From Gari tellinella (lineage: Eukaryota; Mollusca; Bivalvia; Cardiida; Psammobiidae), in assembly GCA_922989275.2 (NCBI GenBank), contig OV277864.1:75706158-75770157 (forward strand): DNA of 64,000 nt, read 5' to 3'. Position numbers and translations under genes: made by a program. The first letter of the stretch is position 1, and each line of letters opens with the position of its first letter. Below the pieces are notes generated by a model. The model was not told the origin of the DNA and ran no database searches. It was given only the letters and a program-made list of their open reading frames with translations. Positions 10,957-19,925 of this stretch are shown piece by piece.

Positions 10957-11212
10957 CCCCTGGGGTGATGCAATATCCCAAAAGTTTAAAGCAGGTTGAA
11001 AGTAAAGCAGAATGCTCCTTCAGGAAAATTCTGATTTACTTTCAGCCTGTTATAAGCAACCATCTGTCTTCAATACTAAATTTATTTCGTCCCCCTGGGG
11101 ATATGCAATATCCCAAAACCTTAATGCAGGTGAAAGTAAAGCACAATGCTCCTAAAGGAGCATTGTGCTTTACTTTCAGCCTGTTTCAAGCAGCCATCTG
11201 TCTTCAATACTG
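10957..11212. repeat. Two tandem ~130-bp units with AAAGCAG-type hairpins
   Basis: Both units start with CCCTGGGG and ATGCAATATCCCAAAA and end with CATCTGTCTTCAATAC. The first hairpin is damaged. The second (11126-11190) is perfect but carries CACAATGCTCC / GGAGCATTGTG instead of the usual CAGAATG / CATTCTG. A relic of the same unit is at 31915-32000. Confidence 0.7.
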
Positions 11213-11310
11213 AAAATAGGGAAAATGTTAAAATTCAATAGTTTTCAGTTAAAGCAAAGCTTTTTTTTTTTTTAATTATGCCATTTTATAAATATGCCTT
11301 TTTTACACTT

Positions 11311-11535
11311 TTAACCCATTAACCCATAGCTTTTTTCTACTTTTGAAGATAGGTGCCCATTTAAAGCAAGTGGAAGTAAAGCAAAACCTTTACTTTCAGC
11401 CTGCTTTAAGCTACAATTTGCTGCGATTTAAAAACTATATTTCTTATGGTGCTTATTCATGGCTGTATGATTTGGAACTGTTTTCTTCAGTGGAGGAATA
11501 AGTTAAAGGCGTAAAAAGGCATACATTTATCGGAG
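11311..11535 (+). mobile_element. TTAA-A element, decayed right end
   Basis: The left end TTAACCCATTAACCCATAGC is intact. The hairpin is shortened (AAAGCAAGTGGAAGTAAAGC), and the right side shows AGGCGTAAAAAGGC but no clean TTAA. Confidence 0.7.
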
Positions 11536-11650
11536 TAAACTGTTTGTGTTTTTTTCATCTTGCTTAAAGCAGCAATTTGACTTAAACAAAGTAGGGTAGA
11601 GGCAATGTTCACATATTGCTATAGGAGGAGTGTTAAAGTTTCATCTTGCT

Positions 11651-11902
11651 TTAACTCTTTCCCCAATAGAAGCGCCTTTTAGCGCATTTGATTTATTCCT
11701 CCGCACAAGAAAGTAGTTCCAATTTATATAGTCATAAACATGTTCCAACAGAAATATTTTCTATATCCTGATAGGTGATAGCTGAAAGCAGGCTGAAAGT
11801 AAAGCAGAATGCGCCCTCAGGCGCATTCTGCTTTACTTTCAACCTGCTTTAAGTAGTCGCCTATTTTCAAAACTAGAAACAGCCTATGAGGTAAAGGATT
11901 AA
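11651..11902 (-). mobile_element. TTAA-A element (complete)
   Basis: The left end is TTAACTCTTTCCCCAATAG and the right end is CTATGAGGTAAAGGATTAA. It has a perfect central hairpin with stem AGAATGCGCC / GGCGCATTCT. Its right TTAA is shared with the next copy. Confidence 0.8.
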
Positions 11903-12090
11903 CTCTTTCCCCAATAGAAGCACCATTTAGTGCATTTAATGTATTCCTCCACTGAAGGAAATAGTTTCAATCTATCGGTATACAGTCATGAACATGTACA
12001 ATAAGAAATCTGTCCTAAATTCTAGCAAATGGTAGCGTAAAGCAGGCTGAAAGTAAAGTAAAATGTGCCTTTCATCTTGCTTTAAGCTGA
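11899..12090 (-). mobile_element. TTAA-A element, truncated, abutting the previous copy
   Basis: It begins at the shared TTAA (11899-11902) with CTCTTTCCCCAATAGAAGC and runs to the first hairpin arm, then ends within a reduced second arm (CATCTTGCTTTAAGC). Confidence 0.65.
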
Positions 12091-12361
12091 CAGTTCCCTT
12101 ACAAATCAACAACAAGCTTTCTTTACAGTGATGGTAAATAGTGGGACTTTATTGAACTATTTTCTAGGCAAATAACCTCTATAATTGTGTTTACATGTTT
12201 AGAATTTAAAATTTAAACATGATGCGTCAAACAGTAATGGCTTTTGATATGGTGATTAACTAGTTGGCATCTCATTTGCATATATTCAATCAAACTGGTG
12301 CTGAGCAAATAGTCTCGTGACAGCTTAATGCAGAACTTAACTAATGCAGATACAACTCCCT

Positions 12362-12602
12362 TTAACCCATTACCCAATAGACTGTTTCTAGTTTTGAAAA
12401 CAGGTGACCACTTAAAGCAAGTTGAAAGTAAAGCAGAATGTGCCTAAAATAAGGCGCTTTCTGCTTTAATTTCAGCCGGCTTTAAGCTATAATCTTATGG
12501 TGCATATTCATGACTGTGTATAATGGGGAACTATTTTCTTCAGTGGAAATTCGAATAATAAATTAAAAGTGTAAAAAGGCACATTTATGGGGTAATACCG
12601 GT
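12362..12602 (+). mobile_element. TTAA-A element
   Basis: The left end is TTAACCCATTACCCAATAG and the right end is TTTATGGGGTAAT without the final TTAA. The central hairpin is imperfect (AGAATGTGCC against GGCGCTTTCT). Confidence 0.7.
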
Positions 12603-12660
12603 AGGTTATGCAATCACTTTGCTTTAGATCTCCATCAAGCTTTTTTCTCTAAATGGATGC

Positions 12661-12912
12661 TTAACACTATAGTTATATTAATTTTCATGCATTTAATTTA
12701 TGCCTCCACTGAAGAAAATAGTTCCATATGCAGTCATGAATAATGCACCATAAAAAATATTTTCTATATCCTAGCTGATCATTGGTAGCTTAAAGCATAC
12801 TTAATTTAGTAATGCAGAATGCGCCTTAAGGCACTTTCCACTTTACTTTCAACCTGCTTTAAGCAACCATATGTCATCAATATTGACAACAAGCTATGGA
12901 GTAATGGGTTAA
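12661..12912 (-). mobile_element. TTAA-A element
   Basis: TTAA at both ends (12661, 12909) and right end CTATGGAGTAATGGGTTAA. The left terminus is diverged. The central hairpin is GCGCCTTAAGGCAC, imperfect. Confidence 0.7.
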
Positions 12913-13068
12913 ACAGAGACTTAACTGTGTAAGTCCGTCTTGATCCCCTACTAATCTTTACATTAACCATTAAAATACTGATTTTCTCAAATGGACTCAC
13001 CCGTTAGCTTATAACTGAAAAGTCTATACTAACACTTGAGGCATTTATCTAAAAATATTTAAAACTAC

Positions 13069-13138
13069 GCCAAACAGTGCAGACCCTGATCAGAGGGCTC
13101 CTTTAGGAACCCTCTGATCTGGGTCTACACTGTTTGGC
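13069..13138. repeat. Central hairpin of CAAACAG type
   Basis: A 70-bp near-perfect inverted repeat (GCCAAACAGTGCAGACC ... GGTCTACACTGTTTGGC, loop CTTTAGG). Flanks are too decayed to assign a TTAA-C or TTAA-E host with confidence. Confidence 0.7.
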
Positions 13139-13370
13139 AAAGGATGATATTATCCTGCGATTCCAGCACTTTAAAGGTGAAAGGAGAATATTCAGGATGT
13201 TCGGCTTGCATAATATGGCTATCTATTGTGGTATCACAATCCCGTAGCATTGATTTTGAAATTTCTCTGACTCCAAGAAAGGCATTAAACTCTGCAGTAC
13301 TAAATCAATACACAGTGCAAGTCAATTACATGGGAGCGTTACAAGAAAAGTCGGTGATGTTCTCTTCCAA

Positions 13371-13387
13371 CCCCCCCCCCCCCCCCC
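13371..13387. repeat. C17 homopolymer
   Basis: Seventeen consecutive C residues. Length is prone to sequencing and assembly error. Confidence 0.9.
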
Positions 13388-14081
13388 TTCGAAAAATTGT
13401 TCCCTACATTGTAACATTTCCACATAGTAGCTAATGGCGTTCTTATCAAATATACATAACCCACTGGCCATATAAAACAACTGATACATATACATCTCAT
13501 ATATACCTCCCGTCAAAAGTAGGAATATAAATACTAACTAAACTCCTGTGTCCATCGTCAAACAAAAGCTCCAGATAAAGGGAGAATTTTAAAAATTAAA
13601 ATCATTATCTGTGCATCCAACGATTCTAATGAGTAGTAACACTATAGGATTTAGTGCATGGAAAAGCATTGCCATGTGCTTAGATCACCCTTGTATATCT
13701 ATAATGAAATCTAGCAGTATATAGGGAGAGCTCATTGCAATATTCAGGCATAAATGGGTTAAGATTCTCTTCAAAATGTTAAAAATTATACTTTATTTAG
13801 ATATTTACTACAAAAATAAGTATATATACTATCTATCACATATATAATTTTTATATGGCTCAAGATTGAAGATTGGAAAAGGGAAGTAAATTTGTAAGTC
13901 TATATATTATAGTTCATATCAAACACTAAAATCCTTACGTCTTCATCAAAACCTATGTTGTGACAACTTATTAGTCATTTCAAAGAGACAATTCTAACAA
14001 GTGATTACAGCACATGGTTTGGACTGGCAACAAAAATGGAGCTAAATTAACCTCTGTGCCAGGATTATAAATTATGTTGGG

Positions 14082-14470
14082 AGTAGAAAGCAGGTGTTTT
14101 GGTATTATGTCTTTGTTTTCCTCAACCTACTTCTGTCCTATGTCTATGTCCTATGTCTAGCAATGACACAATCAGACACTGTTTTCCCCCAGGGCTATAG
14201 ATGTTCTTGGAATTTCTCATTATAAATGAAATAATATAGTAAAATCCCTCTAATAAGATATTTTGTGGTGACAAAAAAAGAGTTAATCAAAGGGGGAATG
14301 CTCTGTCCAGGGATTATAGAAACTAGAAAGCAGATGTTTTGGTATCCTGTTGTTGTTTTCTTCAACCTACTTTTGTCCTATGTCTAGCAATGACACAATC
14401 AGACATTGTTTTCCCCCAGGGCTATAGATGTTCTTGGAATTTCTCATTATAAATGAAAAAGTATACAGTA
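14082..14470. repeat. Tandem duplication, ~150-bp near-identical segments ~240 bp apart
   Basis: 14082-14225 and 14321-14460 share AAAGCAG(G/A)TGTTTTGGTAT, TCCTATGTCTAGCAATGACA, TTTTCCCCCAGGGCTATAG and TTCTCATTATAAATGAAA. The first copy contains an extra TATGTCCTATGTC slip. Confidence 0.8.
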
Positions 14471-14681
14471 AAAACCCCTCTAATCCCATTCACTATTGAA
14501 TAAGATATTTATAGTTGGTATAAAGGACAGATGAGAGTTTAAAGCAAGGGGAAAATAAAGCAGAAAGCTCCTATAGGAGCTTTCTGCTTTGCTTTCACCT
14601 TGCTTTAGGCAGCAAGCAACCTGCTTTAAATATCAGTGACTAAACCTCATATAGTGGTCACAATAGAGGGTTTAAACAGTA
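14464..14681. mobile_element. TA-F (pogo/Tigger-like) element with AAAGCA-type hairpin
   Basis: The left end is TACAGTAAAAACCCCTCTAA. The right end, AGTGGTCACAATAGAGGG, is its inverted partner in part. The hairpin at about 14538-14608 has stem CAGAAAGCTCC / GGAGCTTTCTG. Confidence 0.65.
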
Positions 14682-14708
14682 CTTGTGCCAATGTAAGCTA
14701 TTCCTATA

Positions 14709-15096
14709 CCATTTACCCGTTAATCTATGCGTAAGAAACGCATAGTGAACAGTTAATGAACGGTTAACGTCTATGGATTTTAACGCATTTAAACGCGTTA
14801 ATGAACGATTATATCAGAGATGTTGCGATTGGTGCCTCAGTTTTCTGTATCACGCAAAATGTGCATTAACTTAAAGCGCATTTTGATTTACTTGTCAAAG
14901 CAACGGCTAGGAAACGCGTTTAACGAAACGCCTAAGAAACTGGTAAAGTGGGTAGGAATAGCGTATTTACCACTGTAGGATAAAGGAAATATTTCCTATG
15001 TTGCACATTCATTTTTGTATAAAATGGAACTATTTTATTCAGTGGAAGAATGAATTAAAGGCATTAACATGTGTATTTATGGGGTAATGGGTTAAA
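14709..15096. mobile_element. TTAA-A-related composite, long and decayed
   Basis: The right end GGGGTAATGGGTTAA and the GGAACTATTTTATTCAGTGG segment are TTAA-A. The left part is an imperfect palindrome of TATGCGTAAGAAACGCATAG and AACGCGTT-rich sequence not seen in other copies, so another element has probably been inserted. Confidence 0.5.
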
Positions 15097-15107
15097 ATAC
15101 TGACTTT

Positions 15108-15257
15108 CTTATTTCTTCAATAAACCCTATGCTGTTACCACTCATTAGAATCGTCTCGAAGAGACGATTCTAATGAGTGGTAACAACATAGGGTTGGTGA
15201 ACATAACAAAGAAAATGTTGGAAATGTTCAGGTTATCCGCTCTTATCCGGAGCCCTG
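15108..15257. mobile_element. HA-D element, left end decayed
   Basis: A perfect hairpin (about 15120-15195: CATTAGAATCGTCTCG / CGAGACGATTCTAATG) and right end CTTATCCGGAGCCCTG, as in complete HA-D copies. The left terminus is missing. Confidence 0.65.
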
Positions 15258-15621
15258 ACTGCCGCTGTGTTATTTCCAATGGTGGCACACCGTCTTAACA
15301 GCCAGGTTGATGCAACTTTAATGACCCAGAGAAAACACTTACAGGCTTTGCAAGATTCTAATGAAATATCTCCCTAATTAATAGGTAATTGGATGAAATT
15401 GTAGGGCACCTGTTATCTGATGTTTTGTTAATGCAAGGAAATGCGTTTTGAAGGAGGCCTGATACTACAATCTACATTAACATACTGCAAAAAACAACTT
15501 AGTTCTCATTTCATTATCAAATAAATAATTCATCCTACAATCTGTATACTACTGTTAATTTTCTTTTTTTGTTACCTGGGTTTAGCCAGCATTATAATTT
15601 ATGAAGACAATTAGAGATCTG

Positions 15622-15863
15622 TTAACTCATTACCCCATAGCCTATTTCTAATATTGAAGATAGTATACCACTTAAAGCAGGTTGAAAGTAAAGCAGAATG
15701 CACATTCTGCTTTACTTTCAGCCTGCTTTAAGCTACTATCTACTAGAAAATAGAAAATATTTCTCATGATAAATATTTATTATTTTATAATTTGGAACTA
15801 TTTTCTTCAGTTGAGGAATAAATTAGAGGCGTAAAAAGGCGTATTTAAGGGGTAATGGGTTAA
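15622..15863 (+). mobile_element. TTAA-A element (complete)
   Basis: The left end is TTAACTCATTACCCCATAGC and the right end is AAGGGGTAATGGGTTAA. The hairpin is short-looped (AAGCAGAATGCACATTCTGC). Confidence 0.8.
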
Positions 15864-15954
15864 TTAATACAATTGGCTGCTAAATGCAGAACAAATATAT
15901 TTGCAGAAAGCTCTCTACAGTACCTGCAGTTGCTCTCTGGAAAGCTGACTGCAT

Positions 15955-16109
15955 CAGGGCTCCATTTAAAGGGGAGTTTTTCAAAAACTAAAATCTTTAT
16001 TTCTCGAAGAGACGCATTCTAATGAGCAGTAACACCATAGGGTTTGGTGCTAACACAAGAGAGAAAATGTTGTATTTGTTCAGTTAACTCCCTCTTATCT
16101 GGAGCCGTG
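15955..16109. mobile_element. HA-D element with 6-bp duplication
   Basis: The left end is CAGGGCTCCATTTAAA and the right end is CTTATCTGGAGCCGTG. CTGCAT is duplicated directly outside both ends (15949-15954, 16110-16115). Half of the hairpin is deleted. Confidence 0.75.
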
Positions 16110-16216
16110 CTGCATCCTATTCTTTTAGCCAATGTAATAGTTCAGATGTTGAATGCAGATGGTGGGCGGAGTTTAAATATATGAATATTCAACAGGAGAA
16201 GGATTGACAGTATCTA

Positions 16217-16435
16217 TAGCAGTAAAACCCCTCTAATAAAACAACTAAAATGTGTTAATTATGGGGCATGTTATGTTTCACCAAACCTCATGTTGTGACC
16301 ACTCATTAAAATACATTTTCTCCTTTCGGAGCTTTCTGTTTCTCTTTCACTTGCTTTAAGCTGTCACCTGTCACCCTTCTATCCTACAACCAATTAGCCT
16401 TCTTTATAGTGGTGTATTAGAGAGGTTTATCTGTA
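16217..16435. mobile_element. TA-F (pogo/Tigger-like) element
   Basis: The left end is TAGCAGTAAAACCCCTCTAA. The right end, GAGAGGTTTATCTGTA, is the inverted partner. The interior has lost most of one hairpin arm (GGAGCTTTCTGTTTCTC remains). Confidence 0.65.
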
Positions 16436-16454
16436 ATTCTAATTTACCAGATCT

Positions 16455-16681
16455 TTAAATCTTTGCATGCTAGCATCGGATATATGTGCCACAATGATTA
16501 CCTTTGCAAATAGTTTAGATCCTGATGAGACGCCGGGTAATGCAGCATCTCATCAGGATCCTAACTGTTTGACACTCTGACCCTGTTTTGAAAAGAAATA
16601 TTGAAAATTCTATTTTTAAAACAATAGCAGACGACAATAATTGTTGCATACGAAAAAATTACCTAGCATGCAAAGAATTAA
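16455..16681 (-). mobile_element. TTAA-B element (complete)
   Basis: The ends TTAAATCTTTGCATGCTAGC and ACCTAGCATGCAAAGAATTAA are inverted. The central hairpin of CAAACAG type has ATCCTGATGAGACGCCGG opposite GCATCTCATCAGGATC, with one arm slightly decayed. Confidence 0.8.
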
Positions 16682-16963
16682 TGGCGTGCAGCAATGCAGA
16701 GTTCATTGACCCCATTTTTCTTCCAGGATCACTGTTTCATGGGTACTTACATTCTGATTAGAGATAAACTTCATTATCAACTGATAACTAGGAGTTTAAT
16801 AAAGACAAATGATTCATTAAATTTTTGTAACTGGATTAGCTGAGGCTTATATTATAGCAAAATTGCGCAGACACCAGACCTTAATGAACCAATTATATTT
16901 TACGTAATCTCAACTTGATCTATGCTAGTTATCGGAAAGTCTCTTTGGGGAAAATGTAATTGG

Positions 16964-17235
16964 TTAACCCAATACCCCATAGTATGCTTGTTTTAGTTTT
17001 TTATGCTTCTAAATTTCTTCCACTGTACAAATTATAAGTTCCAATTAAATAATACAGTCATGCATGAATAATTATGTACTAGAAGACATATATTCTATAT
17101 CCAAGCAGATGGTAGCTTGAAGCAGGCTGAAAGTAAAGCAGAATGTGCCTTTAGGCACATTCTGCTTTACTTTCAACCTGCTTTAAGTGGTCAACCATCT
17201 TCAAAACTTAAAACAGGCTGTGGGGTAAAGGGTTA
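16964..17235 (-). mobile_element. TTAA-A element (complete)
   Basis: The left end is TTAACCCAATACCCCATAG and the right end is CTGTGGGGTAAAGGGTTAA. It has a perfect hairpin with GTGCC / GGCAC inner stem. Confidence 0.85.
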
Positions 17236-17253
17236 AGCATAATCTGGATTAGA

Positions 17254-17487
17254 TTAACCCATAGCCTGTTTCTAGTTTTGACCACATAAAGCAGGTTGAA
17301 AGTAAAGCAAAATGTGCCTTAAAGGCACATTCTGCTTTATTTTCAGCCTGTTTTAAGCTATTATCTGATAGAATATAGAAAATATTTCTTATGAATCTTA
17401 TTTTTAACAGTTTAAATAAGAACTATTTTCTTCAGTAGAGGAATACATCAAAGGTGTAAAAAGGCGTATTTATGGGGTAATGGGTTA
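17254..17487 (+). mobile_element. TTAA-A element (complete)
   Basis: The left end is TTAACCCATAGCCTG and the right end is TATGGGGTAATGGGTTAA. It lies 18 bp from the preceding copy in the opposite orientation, so the two copies together form a large inverted repeat. Confidence 0.85.
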
Positions 17488-17524
17488 AGGGCTCAAGATA
17501 CAATGAAAATCAAAACATATTTTC

Positions 17525-17640
17525 TCATTTACGCCTCCACCAAACCCTATGGTGTGACTACTCATTAGAATCATCTCCCTCCAAGACTGTTCTAATGCCA
17601 TTAATAGTCAGAACATTCTAAGGGTTTGGTATATAGCAGT
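17525..17640. mobile_element. HA-D hairpin relic
   Basis: AAACCCTATGGTGTGACTAC and CTCATTAGAATC are followed by a decayed second arm and CTAAGGGTTTGGT. Termini are absent. Confidence 0.5.
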
Positions 17641-17839
17641 AAGTATTTTAGTTATGGCAGCCCTCACCTTATCTGGCGCTATGAGATCTGACAGTGTTGT
17701 AGACATAAAAGTATGTTTCACATAATGGTTATCATTTGTTTCTAGTAAATCTGTCAGGCAAGAACACGGAACACCTGTTACGATAGGCTCTACCATTTCA
17801 GAATGATGTTTTGGAAGAAAACGAGTATAATCGTTTTGC

Positions 17840-18195
17840 CCTTTAGCTATACTTTTTTAGTGTTCAAGAAGGTGAATGCTTAAAGCAGACCCCAAGTAAA
17901 GCAGAAAGTTTTCTGCTTTACTTTCAGCATGCTTTAAATAGCTATCTGGTTCTACATTACTAAATATCATAGAAGCATAAACTTGAATACTGTACTATAG
18001 AAATTGGTTTATGTTTTATACGTAAGCACACAAAAATGCTTATTCACTGATAATATTAACTGTAAATCAGAATGCTCCTAAAAGAGCTTTCTGCTTTACT
18101 TTTTATTTGCTTTTAGCAGCCACCTGGCTTTAAAAACAGTTTGAAATAGGTGCTTTGCACATACATATGGCTATGGGGAAAAGAGTTATGCAGAT
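17840..18195. mobile_element. TTAA-A relics
   Basis: Two decayed hairpins (about 17880-17935 and 18060-18115) and a GGCTATGGGGAAAAGAG end survive from one or two old copies. Confidence 0.5.
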
Positions 18196-18499
18196 TGCAA
18201 TACAAACATTATGTGAGAGATTTTACATAATTAATAACTGCTATAAAGTATAATATCACTGCACATGAAGTGTTAAGTCATGCAATTACAAGTCAGTCTT
18301 CCTTGCAATCATTTTTATTGGCCCTGATAGCTAAATATACTTGTAATGCAATAAACATATTTCTCTTAAGTCGTAGCAGCTTCACATATGGCTACAATGA
18401 AACCTGTCTGGCACATACACAACCCTTCTCCTCCATAGACTGTAGTTGTTTTGTATTTTTAGATAAGTGGTTGCTTTTAAAGCAAGCCGAAAATAAAGC

Positions 18500-18706
18500 T
18501 ACAGTAAAACCCCTCTATTACGACCACTAAATTGTGTTAATTATTAGGGGTTAAGAACATGTGACTGCTTAAAGCAAGGCGATAGTAAAACAGAAAGCTC
18601 CTACAGGAGCTTTCTGTTTTACTATCACCTTGCTTTAAGTTGTTACATGTATTCATACAACCAATTAGCCTTATTTTAGTGGTCGTAATAGAGAGGTTCT
18701 ACTGTA
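18500..18706. mobile_element. TA-F (pogo/Tigger-like) element nested in an AAAGC hairpin
   Basis: The left end TACAGTAAAACCCCTCTA and right end GAGAGGTTCTACTGTA are inverted copies with TA at both edges. The outer sequence is AAATAAAGC on the left and TCTGCTTTACTCTCAG on the right, the two arms of an AAAGCAG hairpin, so the target lay inside that hairpin. The element's own central hairpin (about 18568-18640) has stem AAAACAGAAAGCTCC / GGAGCTTTCTGTTTT. Confidence 0.8.
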
Positions 18707-18794
18707 TCTGCTTTACTCTCAGTCTGCTTGAAGCATTCACAGAAAAGGTTACCAATAATGTAACCATAATTAACAAGATACAGTATAAGAATGA

Positions 18795-19075
18795 AAAGCG
18801 AATTCCAAAACCCATTACCAATTACCCCGTAGCGTGTTTCCAGTTTTGAAGAGCAGGTTGAAAGTTCATGGTGCTTAAATTTACTTTCAGCCTGTCCTAA
18901 GCTACTACTTGTTAGGATATAGAAACAATTCTTATGGTACATATTCATGACTGTATATTTCTACATTGGAAGAATAAATTTGAATCATGTGACCACATAC
19001 ATATGAAATGCAATATGTCATCCTAATTTGACTTGATCAAGGCGTAAAATGGAATACTTATGGAAAAATGGAATA
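18795..19075 (+). mobile_element. TTAA-A element, decayed
   Basis: CCAATTACCCCGTAGCGTGT, AGGTTGAAAGT and AGCCTGTCCTAAGC arms, and CTTATGGTACATATTCATGA are recognisable. The inner stem is deleted. Confidence 0.55.
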
Positions 19076-19463
19076 AAGAATAGGCAAAGGGATCAAAAAG
19101 ATTTTTAATGAAGACAGGTGTAAGGTGCATGACTTTCATATGAACTTACATTTTCTTGGACGACTGTTGAATAATACAAATTTGACTGTGCATTTCAATT
19201 CATAAAGAGAGTATGGACAAAAACTGCCATGTCTTTAGATCATCCTAGTATATCTATCTAGCTCACTGCAATATCCAGGGCATAAATGGGTTAATTATTT
19301 TCATAACCAGATTTCAAGGCAATTTCTGTACTGCATCTCATATTCACATAGTTGGACAAAAACATATATAACCAACCACATCAGATCAAGCTGTGCTGAT
19401 GCACACTTTACGAGCTTAGTGAATTTCTAAAACAACAAGCACAAAACAGTTATGCAAACCATT

Positions 19464-19600
19464 TTAAACTCTTTTACATTATGGACCTGTTTAGAATATA
19501 CGCATTACATTTGCAAACAGTGTAGACCCAGATCAGAGGGCTCCTATAGGAACCCTCTGATCTGGGTCTACACTGTTTGCTAATTTAGAGTTCTAAGTAT
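19464..19600. mobile_element. TTAA-E element with clear hairpin, right end lost
   Basis: The left part TTAAACTCTTTTACATTATG matches TTAA-E. The hairpin at 19513-19580 (GCAAACAGTGTAGACCC / GGGTCTACACTGTTTGC) is nearly perfect. Confidence 0.65.
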
Positions 19601-19925
19601 TTATTAAGCTACACAGAATTCCAAGTAGACTGGTTCATGTTTTACATGGTAACTAAATTGATCCACAAGGGAACCTAATAACCCACAAGTTTTATTAATT
19701 CAAAGTTGAATCAGGAAATTTTACAGAACAGAATACCATCAAACTTGTCTCCACCACGCCCCTCACTATAGCTTGTTTTCTCGTTTAAGACAAGTGGCTG
19801 TTCAAAGCAGTTTGGGAGTAAAGTAAATATTCTTGCAAATAACATATACTGAACAAAAAAGTTCAGTCATACATTAAGGATGCAAACCATGTCTGTGTGA
19901 TACATTTTATCACTCATATTGCATA

